This document shows, one piece after another, positions 22,432 to 31,331 of a stretch of 46,325 bases of DNA. How positions within the stretch are numbered: the stretch's first letter is position 1; every line of letters begins with the position of its first letter. Origin of the DNA: a virus; IMG/VR virus record IMGVR_UViG_3300022745_000050, positions 1 through 46,325 of that record; one strand, written 5' to 3'. Made by a program: the position numbers and the translations under genes. The notes beneath the pieces are model-generated. The model was not told the origin of the DNA and did not search any database. It worked only from the letters and a program-made list of their open reading frames with translations.

Positions 22432-24847
22432 TGTCGTCGCTGTCATAGTGGATGATGCAGGACGCCAACTTGTGCGGCCCCACGTCCCGCGACCGGAAAC
22501 GCAGAGACATGTGCGTGGAGTGGTGCTGGAAGGGCACGGATCCGGCCACGCTATAGGTCGTTTCGTCCAGCGTCGCGATCGTGTCTTCCGCAGTCGGGTC
22601 GTTCGGGTCCATCGCCCCGGAGACGACCCAAAGACCGCGCAAAGCGGCGTCGATAGCTTGGAACATTTTGCCCTGCGACGGCGAACCCGCGTCCATGTAG
22701 GGCAGCCAGAGTTCGGCCACCGTGGCGTCGTGGACCTCGGACGTCCCGTTGCCGCCGTAGCAGAAGATCGTGTCGCCAGACCGCAGATACACCCGCCGAT
22801 TGTGCGCAATGGCCTCGGTCACGTTGAACGGCACGGTGCTGGAGCCGCTGATATAGGTTGTGTCGTAGGTGCTCCACGCCGACACTTTGGCCCCCGTGAA
22901 GAACGAAAAAACGAAAATCTGGTCCTTCATGATCAGCCAAAACCGGCCACTTACGGGCTCGATCAGGCCGATGACTTGGGCGCGTTCGTCCTCGGTCAGC
23001 GATTGCAGTTTCGCCACGACGATGTCGTCCACCGGAACGCCGATGTCGGTCGTAGAAGCCGCGTTTGACGCGTCGCGCGCCCGCAGGGACCGGAGGCCGC
23101 TCTCGGCGAGGTAGAACAGGTCGGTGTCGCCGAACTGCGTGATGGAGCGCGGCGAAGCGGTCCCTGTGTTTTCAAGGACTTGGATCTGGCGGTTAAGCGT
23201 CGGGTCCGGGTCGACGAAGCGAATGTCAACGACGCGCTCGGCGAACACCGCCGCGTAGCCTTGATAGCGGGCCACCGCGACGAGCGCTTCCATCTCGGAC
23301 GTCTGCGAAGACATGTCGATGAAGCCCGCGCCAACAGCGTCGGTCGTCCACTGCGTCGGGGCGGCGACACCAGAGAAGTGCAAGATCGGCCCCGCGACGG
23401 AATACAGCTTCGTGCCGATCGTCGAGACGAAGTTGCCGGGGGTGAAGGCGTCGTCCACCGAACCGCCCGACACGGCCACCATCGTCGTGTAGGGCGTGAC
23501 GCCGCCCGACAAGGTCGTGGCGCCCGTGACGCTGACAGTGCCCGTGGTAACGAAGGTCAGCGCGCCGCCGTTCACGCTGCTGGTCTGGCTGACTGACGTG
23601 ATCGTGATCGTGTGGGTCGTCGTGGCGCCCACCGTGACGCTGGAGAGGCTGGCCGTGTAATCCGGCGACGACGTGTAGGAGTTGATCGCGGACACGATGG
23701 CGGCGGCGCTGGCGGCCAGAGAACCCGTCATCGCCACCGGCGCGGAGACGAGGTCGATGCCCGCTGCACGCACCAAGAGCGTCGAAGAGCCGAGCGTGGC
23801 GCTGGCAAGGACGAAGGACGCCGTGGCCTGCGCGCCGCCCGTCAGAACCGACATGCTGCCCACAATGGTGAGCGTGATGGGAAGGCCATTCACCGCCGCC
23901 GTGTGCGTAGCGGTGGCCACTGTCACCGTCCCGGCGTTGGACGTCGCTGTATAGTCGGGTATCGTCGTGGCGGCGTTGATCGCGGCGGCGACGGCGGTGG
24001 CGGTGGCGGTAGCGGACCCGGCCCAAGCCACGGCACCGCAGAGCGCCACGCCGTTTACGGCGGGCGAAATCGTGTCGCCGCCCGCGCCTGCGGTGATCTG
24101 GAACGACCCGGTCGCGACGGTCCCGCCGAACGTCCCGCCGCCCGACAGCGCGGTCAGGTAGGTATCCAGCACCAAACCGCCCGAGACGGTGAGCGCAACG
24201 GCAAAACCGTTCGGCCCCGTGCCGGAAGTGGACGCGACGATGTTCACGACGTTGCCGTTAGCCACCGCCGTGTATTCGGGCGCGGAACTGTAGGACGTGA
24301 TGGCGGTGGCGATGGCCGAAGCCATGCCTTCCGGCGTCGTCGGCCCCGTCACGGCACCCGAGATGACGGACACGCCGTTCACCGTCAAAGCGGTGAGCGA
24401 ACCTGAGGGGCACGCCGTGACCGTGACGGCGCAGCGAGCCCGGCCGTCGTACCAGTCCGTGACTTGCGTGCCGTCGTAGAAATGCAGGACCGAGCCGTCC
24501 GAGAACTCGCCTATGGCGTAGATTTTGCCGGCATAGAGCGCTGCGCTCAAGATGCTGGTGAGCGTCAACCCCGGCGTGGAGTGCTGAAGACGCTGATACG
24601 ACACGCCGGTCGGCAGCGTCGGCGCGGTGGCGCTGCCAAACACGACGAGCCCGGCCTTGGTGCGGTACATGCCGACCGTGCCCGCCGGAAGCGAATAGGT
24701 CGGCACGAAGGCCGCGCGCTGCTCAAACTCCCCGCCGCGCGTGATGTGGCCATTGTTGGCCTTGACGAGAACGCCGCCAGATGCCGCTTCGTCCAGACGC
24801 CGCGTGTCAAGCCCGCCGATAAACTCCCTGACCCAAATGCTGCCCAT
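22421..24847 (-). CDS. Tail nozzle (tail tubular protein B)
   Basis: 808 residues from ATG 24847 (a GTG at 24850 is also possible). The N-terminus (WVREFIGGLDTRRLDEAASGG) and the C-terminal half (GTKLYSVAGPILHFSGVAAPTQW; YQGYAAVFAERVVDIRFVDPDPTLNR; DTDLFYLAESGLRSLRARDA) match the podovirus nozzle/TTPB family. An inserted part (about residues 140-460) contains three similar ~100-residue Ig-like units, each with [AV]xxAI[NT]xxxxxPxYTA. Adjacent to the adaptor gene, as in T7. Confidence 0.85.
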   Translation of the reverse strand: MGSIWVREFIGGLDTRRLDEAASGGVLVKANNGHITRGGEFEQRAAFVPTYSLPAGTVGMYRTKAGLVVFGSATAPTLPTGVSYQRLQHSTPGLTLTSILSAALYAGKIYAIGEFSDGSVLHFYDGTQVTDWYDGRARCAVTVTACPSGSLTALTVNGVSVISGAVTGPTTPEGMASAIATAITSYSSAPEYTAVANGNVVNIVASTSGTGPNGFAVALTVSGGLVLDTYLTALSGGGTFGGTVATGSFQITAGAGGDTISPAVNGVALCGAVAWAGSATATATAVAAAINAATTIPDYTATSNAGTVTVATATHTAAVNGLPITLTIVGSMSVLTGGAQATASFVLASATLGSSTLLVRAAGIDLVSAPVAMTGSLAASAAAIVSAINSYTSSPDYTASLSSVTVGATTTHTITITSVSQTSSVNGGALTFVTTGTVSVTGATTLSGGVTPYTTMVAVSGGSVDDAFTPGNFVSTIGTKLYSVAGPILHFSGVAAPTQWTTDAVGAGFIDMSSQTSEMEALVAVARYQGYAAVFAERVVDIRFVDPDPTLNRQIQVLENTGTASPRSITQFGDTDLFYLAESGLRSLRARDASNAASTTDIGVPVDDIVVAKLQSLTEDERAQVIGLIEPVSGRFWLIMKDQIFVFSFFTGAKVSAWSTYDTTYISGSSTVPFNVTEAIAHNRRVYLRSGDTIFCYGGNGTSEVHDATVAELWLPYMDAGSPSQGKMFQAIDAALRGLWVVSGAMDPNDPTAEDTIATLDETTYSVAGSVPFQHHSTHMSLRFRSRDVGPHKLASCIIHYDSDDNAD

Positions 24848-25560
24848 CACGGAGCCTTGTAGATGGCGATCGGGAGACGGTTCGTCCGCATGGAGCCCTT
24901 GTCGTTGTCCTTGAACAGGCGATATGTTTTGCGGGGCATAAGGGCGCCGCGCAGCTTCAGGTAGAGGTTTGACGCTTGGTCCAACTTCACTTGCGCGTCC
25001 TTCGCGCCGGTGGCCGCCAGGTATTCGGCGGCGCAGTGCATCACGAGAAGCCGATCGTCGATGTCCGCGGTATCGCTTTCCTCGACAAGCGGGTTCAGCT
25101 TTCGGATGCCCGTGATTTTAACGTTGCCCTCCAGCGTCGTGGCGTCGGCGTTGGTTTTCGGTATCGGCCAAATCTCCAGCATCTCGCCTTCGCTGATGCG
25201 AACGCGTTGAGCCGGATCCCCGCGAACGTCTCGCTCGCTGTCGTAGACCGCGTAGTGTTCGGCCGTGATGCCCCACTGAAGCGGAAAATAAATGCCAGCA
25301 TTCCTGATCTCGATCTTTTCGACACGGTCAATGTCGATGTCAGACGGCATGTCGTAGTATCGCTGGCCCGCTTGCAGGCTGATGATACGCTCGACACGGA
25401 GATGCGGCCACGAAAAGTCGTGCCAGAACCACTCCTGCTTGCGTTGCAGAGCGATGATCTGCGACGCTTCGTTCTGCGCATTGTGCGCGACGTTGAGCGA
25501 AATGCGGCACTCGGCGCGCAAGTCGTTCAACAGCTTGGCGAGAGTGGTTCCGCGCGACAT
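24847..25560 (-). CDS. Tail adaptor (tail tubular protein A)
   Basis: 237 residues. LLNDLRAECRISLNVAHNAQ, QEWFWHDFSWPHLR and AGQRYYDMPSDIDIDRVEKI are typical of podovirus adaptor proteins, which connect portal and nozzle. LLVMHCAAEYLAATGAKDAQVK near residue 170 is also characteristic. The stop overlaps the nozzle start (TGATG). Confidence 0.85.
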   Translation of the reverse strand: MSRGTTLAKLLNDLRAECRISLNVAHNAQNEASQIIALQRKQEWFWHDFSWPHLRVERIISLQAGQRYYDMPSDIDIDRVEKIEIRNAGIYFPLQWGITAEHYAVYDSERDVRGDPAQRVRISEGEMLEIWPIPKTNADATTLEGNVKITGIRKLNPLVEESDTADIDDRLLVMHCAAEYLAATGAKDAQVKLDQASNLYLKLRGALMPRKTYRLFKDNDKGSMRTNRLPIAIYKAP

Positions 25561-25572
25561 CTAGCCCTACCT

Positions 25573-26040
25573 TCAGCCCATGACGCCGGGCATGTCTTCG
25601 AAATCGTCGTCCGGGTCGGACGCGGTAGTGACGGGCGCGGTGTCCTGCACCGGGACCGGATCCGCACCGGCGCTCTTCTTGCGGGTGCGCTTGGGCGCTT
25701 TGTCCTCAGGGCTGACGCGCGTGACGATCTCTTTGTACGCGCTCTCGGGCAGCGACAGTTCTTCAAAAGTTTCGAAGAGCCGCGCGGCGGCACCGGGAAA
25801 CAACATGTCGACGGCGCGGGCGGTGATCTGGCCCTCGTTGTTCACGCCGTAGACTTGGCAGAGGCGGTCGCGTTCATCGCGGCTGCGGCGGGTGTCAGAG
25901 CCGAAAATCTCGATTTCCGACACGGCGTCGTCGCCGTGGATCAGTTGCAGAACGGCGACCTCAGACGGGGTCACGCCGAACTTCTGCACAATGTGGCCGT
26001 TGTCTCCAGCCAGCGCGACGAAGCAGTTTGCGAGTTCCAT
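25573..26040 (-). CDS. Putative head-tail region protein
   Basis: 155 residues. The N-terminal ~95 residues are globular (MELANCFVALAGDNGHIVQK...EIEIFGSDTRRSRDERDRL). The tail is Lys/Pro-rich and then acidic, ending DPDDDFEDMPGVMG. It lies between the decoration-like and adaptor genes, with AAGGAC upstream. I do not recognise the family; a head-completion or scaffold-associated role is inferred from order only. Confidence 0.55.
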   Translation of the reverse strand: MELANCFVALAGDNGHIVQKFGVTPSEVAVLQLIHGDDAVSEIEIFGSDTRRSRDERDRLCQVYGVNNEGQITARAVDMLFPGAAARLFETFEELSLPESAYKEIVTRVSPEDKAPKRTRKKSAGADPVPVQDTAPVTTASDPDDDFEDMPGVMG

Positions 26041-26070
26041 GTCAGTCCTTGTCAGGTTGAAAGGGGGTGA

Positions 26071-26090
26071 GGCGGGGCCGAAGCCCCGCC
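26071..26090 (-). terminator. Stem-loop after the decoration-like gene
   Basis: GGCGGGGC (26071-26078), loop CGAA, GCCCCGCC (26083-26090). On the minus strand the loop is the very stable TTCG. It lies eight bases past the stop at 26098. A short pyrimidine stretch follows but no real T-run, so it may reduce rather than stop transcription, or protect the abundant head mRNA. Confidence 0.5.
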
Positions 26091-26097
26091 GTCAGGA

Positions 26098-26775
26098 TTA
26101 CCAAGCGTCGGGGACGTTGCGGCGGATGCGGACGAAGATCGTGCCCGAGCCTTCCAAGAACGCCGTGACGGCCGTGGCGACGATCGACAGGGTGTCGTCG
26201 CGACCGATGGCCGACAGCGCCGTGATGTCGGTGCCTTGCAGAACCTTGCCCATCGGCGTGGCGGCGGCCGAGGTCGCAGCGATGGCCCCGCCCGTCACAG
26301 CGGTGGAGTTGATCTTCAGGCTGATCGTGGCCAACTTCGACGCGGTGGTGACGGGGACGTTCACGACGAACGAGATGTCCTCGATCACGCCGTCAATGCC
26401 GGGGCGGAAGCCCGTGACGATGTCCTGCGCCGTGGTGATGGACGCGAGGTTCACCGCGAAGGGCAACGTCACGATGTCGTTGCCGTCCACCCGTTCGAAC
26501 TGGAGCAAGACCGAGGCGCCAGCGGCCAAGGTGGTGCCCGTGTTGTTCGTGACGGTGATGTTCGACGCGCCGTAGGTGATGCTCATCTGCGACGCCGCGA
26601 CCGTCCAGCGGTCCACGTTGTTGATGATCATGAACGAGCCGGTCGGTGCGTTCAGACCCGAGGTAAACGACAACTGGCTGGTGCCGCTCGGGTAGGCGAC
26701 GGTGAAAGTGCCGGCGTTGGCGACCGCAGCGGTGAGCGCGGTGGACGCCGTGGCGAAGAGGTTCTTGTTACGCAT
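26098..26775 (-). CDS. Putative capsid decoration or head fibre protein
   Basis: 225 residues, rich in Thr, Ser, Ala, Val and Ile with few charges; beta-rich throughout (GTFTVAYPSGTSQLSFTSGL, SMTITYGASNITVTNN-like runs). It follows the major capsid gene and is bracketed by two stable hairpins (26071-26090, 26807-26826), suggesting separate expression control. AAGGAACG precedes the ATG. Composition and position suggest a surface or decoration protein; no family named. Confidence 0.6.
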   Translation of the reverse strand: MRNKNLFATASTALTAAVANAGTFTVAYPSGTSQLSFTSGLNAPTGSFMIINNVDRWTVAASQMSITYGASNITVTNNTGTTLAAGASVLLQFERVDGNDIVTLPFAVNLASITTAQDIVTGFRPGIDGVIEDISFVVNVPVTTASKLATISLKINSTAVTGGAIAATSAAATPMGKVLQGTDITALSAIGRDDTLSIVATAVTAFLEGSGTIFVRIRRNVPDAW

Positions 26776-26806
26776 ATCGCGTTCCTTCGTTCAAAAGAGG
26801 GTTGAA

Positions 26807-26826
26807 CCCGGCGCTTGCGCGCCGGG
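26807..26826 (-). terminator. Stem-loop after the major capsid gene
   Basis: CCCGGCGC (26807-26814), loop TTGC, GCGCCGGG (26819-26826); on the minus strand the loop is GCAA, a GNRA tetraloop. It lies eight bases after the capsid stop and is followed on the minus strand by TTCAACCCTCTTTTG. It is likely a partial terminator or a 3' stabiliser of capsid mRNA. Confidence 0.55.
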
Positions 26827-26833
26827 CGAGGGG

Positions 26834-27925
26834 TTACGCGATGTCGTAGACACCCGAAGTGTTAAGCTGCTTCGCCACCAGCACGCCGGTCATGGTGATG
26901 CCGTTGTACATGACGTAGCGGTCATACGGCCTGGCCGGGTTGTGGCGCTTCATCCGCATCCCGTCCGCGTAGAGCAGACGGAGGCCGGCGCGGCCCATGT
27001 CGATGGCGTAGCAGCGCTTGTTGTACCCGAGGTCGTCGAGCGTCGGGTCGTATTGCAACTGCACGCCGCCGATCATCGGGTCGTCCATGAAGCCATCCGG
27101 CTTCACCGAACCCTGCCAGCCTTGGTTGGTGTACCAGCCGTTCGCCCGGAGTTCCTGCTTGTAGCCTTCGATGAAGTCGGAACCGGCGAAATACTGCACC
27201 TTCGTCGCGCCGGAGGCGTAACGAGCGCGCTGGCGCTTTTCCTTGTCCATGAAGGTGATCAGGGCGCCACCATTGGAGTTCGACACGGTGATCGGGCCTT
27301 GGCCGCCTGCCGAGGCGTTGGCCGTGGTAGCGGCCCGGTTGCGCCACCAGGTGTTTGCCACGCGGCTGATGCCGCCCGACGAACCCAAGGTCGGAGCGTC
27401 AAGGATCCACGAACGGATGCCCGCGATGGCCTTGGCGTCGGTGGTGCCGTCGCCGTACAGAAGACGGTTCAGCGAGAACGCGTAGTCTTCGCCGAGGGCG
27501 TCGTTCTTTTCGTCCAGAAGGTTGGCCAGCGCTTGCATTTCACGGTCGCTTTGCGGGCGGTCCTGCTGGTCGGCGCGGGAGTTTTCTTCGACGATGTCGA
27601 TGCCGTCGTACTTGAGTTCGGTCTGCGTCACGACCATGCCGATGTGGTGTTCTTTCCACGCGACACGCGCACGCTTCAGGCCGAGCGGGTTGTAGTAGGC
27701 CACTTGGTCGTCGCCGTTGAAGCCCGCCAGAGCGCCGCCGCCCTGACCGGATTTCACGCCGTAGGACACAAATTCCTTGCCGGTGGTGAATTTGCCCGCC
27801 GCATCGTTGAGGGCGTTCAGGAGGGGCTTGTTCTGGACGTTTTGCTTCCAGATCTTGCCTTTGTCGATGTAGGTTTCGAGGACACCGACGTTGATGTCGG
27901 AGAGTTCGTCAGCGGTGAACGGCAT
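26834..27925 (-). CDS. Major capsid protein
   Basis: 363 residues starting MPFTADELSDINVGVLETYI. Blocks such as GKEFVSYGVKSGQGGGALAGF, RARVAWKEHHIGMVVTQTEL and LLDEKNDALGEDYAFSLNRLLYGDG, and the C-terminal MRMKRHNPARPYDRYVMYNGITM, are those of podovirus/myovirus capsid proteins of HK97 fold. It is preceded by a scaffold-like gene and the portal gene. AAGGAATAGG lies upstream of the ATG. Confidence 0.85.
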   Translation of the reverse strand: MPFTADELSDINVGVLETYIDKGKIWKQNVQNKPLLNALNDAAGKFTTGKEFVSYGVKSGQGGGALAGFNGDDQVAYYNPLGLKRARVAWKEHHIGMVVTQTELKYDGIDIVEENSRADQQDRPQSDREMQALANLLDEKNDALGEDYAFSLNRLLYGDGTTDAKAIAGIRSWILDAPTLGSSGGISRVANTWWRNRAATTANASAGGQGPITVSNSNGGALITFMDKEKRQRARYASGATKVQYFAGSDFIEGYKQELRANGWYTNQGWQGSVKPDGFMDDPMIGGVQLQYDPTLDDLGYNKRCYAIDMGRAGLRLLYADGMRMKRHNPARPYDRYVMYNGITMTGVLVAKQLNTSGVYDIA

Positions 27926-27942
27926 CTTGCCTATTCCTTATG

Positions 27943-28929
27943 TCAGCCCCGGCTCACGCGTTGACGGATAATGTCAATCGTCGATTGAGGCTTCGGGGCA
28001 GTGTTTCCAGCGACCTGGCCACCAGTGACAGGAGGAGGCGTTGGCCTCACAGACGCGACGGTTTGCCGAGGGGCGGGCGGCGGGATCAGGGCTTTGTACG
28101 CCCGGTCCAACTGCGCCTTCACGCCTTCCGGCGTGTTCGGCTTGCCTTCGCTCATCTGGAGGTACGCGACCTCTTTCATAAGCGGCTGCAACTTCGTTTC
28201 GAAATTCGGGTCCTTACGGCGACGCTCCGCTTCCCAAGTTTCGGCGGCCGACACGACGGCCGTCGCTGCCTGCTGCGCTTGCTGCTGCGCGTAGCGTTGC
28301 TGCTCGAAAGAGCGCGTCGCTTCGACAGACTGCACGCCCGCGCGGGCTCGGCTGACTTCAAGTGCTGCGTCGGCGCTCATTTCGCCTTTTTGGACGCGGC
28401 CTTTGAGGTCTTCGGGAAGCACTTCCCCGGCAGCGATAAGAAGCTGCTGGACAATGGGCTTGGCACGTTTCCACGCTTCGGCGGGGTTGGTCTTCATCAG
28501 ACCGCCGATCACCAGCATGTCAGCGGCTTCCTCGGCACTCAGGCCGTGGTTGTCGATGAACGTCTGGACATTCTGATACCGCTCGGCGTCGGCCTTGTTG
28601 GCCTTGGCCTGCCGTAGCAGTTGTTGAAAGCGCGGATGCTTGTTGAAGGGGACGTCCGAGAAGTTTTCCTCGTCCGGTTCCTTCGCCTTGCCTTGAACGT
28701 CGGCTTGGCCGACTTCCGCTTCGGCGGGCGGGGCCGATCCGTCTTGGCCGCTTTTGTCCGCAACAACGTCACGAACGATCGAAAGCGTATCCTTGACGGC
28801 GTTTTCGCCGGTCGCGTTGGACGAAGTCGCGTCTGCGGGAGCGGCGGCTTCGGCCGACTGCTCCTGCGCGTCCAGGTCGGACACGGCTGACGAGGCCATA
28901 TCCAGGTCGTTATCGTCGGTGACAGCCAT
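27943..28929 (-). CDS. Scaffolding protein
   Basis: 328 residues. The N-terminal third is acidic and low complexity (SAVSDLDAQEQSAEAAAPAD). The middle and C-terminal parts are Gln/Ala/Glu-rich coiled coil (SFEQQRYAQQQAQQAATAVV), with a Pro-rich stretch and basic end. This composition and the place between portal and capsid genes are typical of scaffolds. AGGAG precedes the ATG; a good promoter lies at 28954-28982. Confidence 0.75.
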   Translation of the reverse strand: MAVTDDNDLDMASSAVSDLDAQEQSAEAAAPADATSSNATGENAVKDTLSIVRDVVADKSGQDGSAPPAEAEVGQADVQGKAKEPDEENFSDVPFNKHPRFQQLLRQAKANKADAERYQNVQTFIDNHGLSAEEAADMLVIGGLMKTNPAEAWKRAKPIVQQLLIAAGEVLPEDLKGRVQKGEMSADAALEVSRARAGVQSVEATRSFEQQRYAQQQAQQAATAVVSAAETWEAERRRKDPNFETKLQPLMKEVAYLQMSEGKPNTPEGVKAQLDRAYKALIPPPAPRQTVASVRPTPPPVTGGQVAGNTAPKPQSTIDIIRQRVSRG

Positions 28930-28953
28930 CTAGGGCTCCTATTCAGTGCGTCG

Positions 28954-28982
28954 GTTATACCTGATTGTCTGATTTGTCGCAA
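28954..28982 (-). promoter_or_regulatory. Sigma-70-type promoter for the scaffold-capsid genes
   Basis: Minus strand: TTGCGA (28982-28977), a 17-base spacer and TATAAC (28959-28954). The predicted start is near 28947, 18 bases before the scaffold ATG. The recurrent operator-like site fills the spacer, so binding there would block polymerase. Confidence 0.65.
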
Positions 28983-28986
28983 GTCA
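28966..28986. promoter_or_regulatory. Recurrent operator-like site inside the scaffold promoter
   Basis: Read on the minus strand it is TGAC-TTGC-GACAAATCAGACA, one base from the consensus TGTC-N4-GWCAAATCAKACA. It lies across the -35/-10 spacer of the promoter at 28954-28982, a standard place for repression. Confidence 0.5.
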
Positions 28987-29006
28987 AGTCATACTTAGCA
29001 GACACG

Positions 29007-31331
29007 CTAAGTTTGGTTGCTTCCGAAGGCGGGGGAACTGCCGCCCGGACCGCCCGGCGCCGCTGGCGCGTTGTTCGCCCCGTGCGCGCCCTGCATGGCC
29101 GGATTGTTGCCGGGATTGGCGGGCGAGGGCTGCGCGTTCTGGTTCTGCGAGACGATGGACGGCGCGTTGGCCACTATCATCTTCGTCAGGTCCATCCGGT
29201 CGTCCAGACGACGCAGAACTTCGCGCGCTAGTTCCTCTTGGTTGATCGAAGGCATCTGGATCAGAAGCGGAAGCAGCTTCTCCATATTGGCGATCTCGAC
29301 GGCTTGGTTCGGTTTGCCGGTGGATCCGGCCGCGACCTCAAGATGAATTTCGCCCGCGATCTCGGCCAAGGTCATCTGCGGCCACACCGCGCCGGGTCCG
29401 ACGATCTGCTTTACGATCTCTTCGGACATCTCGCGCTGCATGATCTGGCCGCCCGCCCGCGCAATCGCCGACAGGAACGCGTCCAAATCGTCAATCGAAG
29501 ACGCGTCGGCCGAAGTGCTGGAGTTGGACGCGATCGCCGCTTCCGTGGCGGTGGCCTTGCTCACGCCGCCGAACTGCGCTTCCTGCGCGCCGACGACAAG
29601 CTGCGTGTCGGTGAAGATCGGCCCCGTCTCATAAAGGTTCGGGTCGACGCCCGGCACGGGGATGACTTGCAGAATGTCGCTGATCTTCGTGCCCGGAGCC
29701 ATGCCGAGCATGGCCAGTTCGAAGGGCTTCATCGTCTTCAGGCGCAGCGGGTCCTCTTCGCTGTCAAAGGCGCCGTTGGCGGCCACCCACCGCGGGCGGG
29801 CCGCTTCCCGGTGCTCCCGGAGCCCTTGGCGCGAACGGTTGTATTCCTTCTGCATGTCCATCAGCAAAGACACGTCGGACGGCGGGAAGACCTCGTGCTC
29901 GTTTTCGGTCGCGTTGAACGTCAGCGCGTAGACCGGCCAGAAGTTCTCCACAAAGACGTCGGGGGCCGCGGGCGGCCGCAGGAAGCCCTTGTAGCCGTCT
30001 GCCACGTAGTAGACGAGGCCGGTCGGCTTGTCGTAGTGCTTCCACACGCAGACCATGCCGCCCTTCTTGTCGCTGGTGGTCGGAATGTAGTTGTCGTCGT
30101 GAACGGTGTTTGCGCCGGCGTCCCGCGACGTGGCGTCGTCCGTTTCGTAAGACGTGTAGCCGTCTTCCATGTCCACGCCGAAAATTTCTTCGACCTCTTC
30201 GACGGAGTAGGCGTATTCGATCGTCAGGTGCCGCGCACCGACGAAGCCATCCAGTTGCTTGGTCAGCTTGTCGGGGATCACTTTCGTTGACATTGGGTAG
30301 TCGATGATCAGACCTTCGCGAAGCACGATCTCGGGCTCGGCCTGAAGCGACGCCATCGACAATTCGAGTTCCGCCTTTTCGGCGCTGTCCTCGTCGTATT
30401 CGCCAGAGGCCACTTCCTCCGACAGGGATTTCAAGTGGTCAAGCCGCACGCGGGCGTCGGCCAACTGCTCCGTCAACCCGGCGCGCGGCCCCATTTCGCG
30501 CTGGAAGCCGAGTTCCACATAGGCGACGCCGGTCGTCAGTGCGCGCCGCACTACGGCCTTCATGCCGCGTTTGAAGTCGATCGGCTGCTGGTTCGCCAGC
30601 GCCGTCGCAAACAGGATCTCCAGCGTTTTGCCGATCTTGTCGTACATCTGACGGCGCTGGAGCCCTTGCTGGAAGTCCGCGACGAGCGCCATTGCCTGAT
30701 CGAAGCCGGGCGGCATTTGCGGCACGGGCGGCAACGCCGGCCCCCCGTTGTGGCCGAGCGTGGGCGCCGAGACGCGCATACGCGGGTCCATATTGCCCCC
30801 CGGCGTACCCGACATGCTGACGCTGCCCTGCCAGCCCTCTTGCGGCGCGCCGGGCGCGGCTGCGGGTGCTGCCATAGGGTCGGCAGGCATCGGCGCGGGC
30901 GTCGTGGCGGCGGCTTGCACGGCGGCTTGCCCCGCCATGACGGTCTGCATGGCGATCATGAGCGATTGCGGGTTTTCGTCCCAAATAGCGAAGTCAATCT
31001 GCTCCCGGCGCCGCGCGGAGACTTTCGGGTTCTTCGCGTAGAGCGCGGCGGTCTTCTGCCGGATATGGCGGCCCGCGATATTGGCGACGTAGTTCTCTTT
31101 GATCCAAGTCTTGTCAGCACCCCACGTCGCGATCTGCATGTCGTGGCGCATACGGTCGAAGGCGATCTTATGGTGCCGCTTGTCGGCCTTGATCGTCTGG
31201 ATGATCTGCTTGACGAGGTTGATTTCCTGCGGCGTCGCGTCGGGCGCGGTTTGCTCGGTCCCCGTGACAGACAACGACGGGCTGTCGTTGCTGTCAATCT
31301 GCATTGTGTTGTCGCCCGTCAAATCAGACAT
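29007..31331 (-). CDS. Portal protein
   Basis: 774 residues from the ATG at 31331. The region NLVKQIIQTIKADKRHHKIAFDRMRHDMQIA and the following KENYVANIAGRHIRQKTAALYAKNPKVSAR are typical of large podovirus portals. The centre has FVENFWPVYALTFNATENEHEVFPPSD and MQKEYNRSRQGLREHREAARPRW. Residues 140-215 are a Pro/Ala/Gly-rich insertion. It follows TerL directly (TTTTGATG). A recurrent operator-like site overlaps its first codons (31310-31330). Confidence 0.87.
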   Translation of the reverse strand: MSDLTGDNTMQIDSNDSPSLSVTGTEQTAPDATPQEINLVKQIIQTIKADKRHHKIAFDRMRHDMQIATWGADKTWIKENYVANIAGRHIRQKTAALYAKNPKVSARRREQIDFAIWDENPQSLMIAMQTVMAGQAAVQAAATTPAPMPADPMAAPAAAPGAPQEGWQGSVSMSGTPGGNMDPRMRVSAPTLGHNGGPALPPVPQMPPGFDQAMALVADFQQGLQRRQMYDKIGKTLEILFATALANQQPIDFKRGMKAVVRRALTTGVAYVELGFQREMGPRAGLTEQLADARVRLDHLKSLSEEVASGEYDEDSAEKAELELSMASLQAEPEIVLREGLIIDYPMSTKVIPDKLTKQLDGFVGARHLTIEYAYSVEEVEEIFGVDMEDGYTSYETDDATSRDAGANTVHDDNYIPTTSDKKGGMVCVWKHYDKPTGLVYYVADGYKGFLRPPAAPDVFVENFWPVYALTFNATENEHEVFPPSDVSLLMDMQKEYNRSRQGLREHREAARPRWVAANGAFDSEEDPLRLKTMKPFELAMLGMAPGTKISDILQVIPVPGVDPNLYETGPIFTDTQLVVGAQEAQFGGVSKATATEAAIASNSSTSADASSIDDLDAFLSAIARAGGQIMQREMSEEIVKQIVGPGAVWPQMTLAEIAGEIHLEVAAGSTGKPNQAVEIANMEKLLPLLIQMPSINQEELAREVLRRLDDRMDLTKMIVANAPSIVSQNQNAQPSPANPGNNPAMQGAHGANNAPAAPGGPGGSSPAFGSNQT
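31310..31330. promoter_or_regulatory. Recurrent operator-like site over the portal start
   Basis: TGTC-GCCC-GTCAAATCAGACA on the plus strand; on the minus strand it covers the codons right after ATG (MSDLTGDN). Because it is coding here, it may be a chance match or a roadblock-type site. Its likeness to the intergenic site at 42782-42802 extends over 21 bases. Confidence 0.35.
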
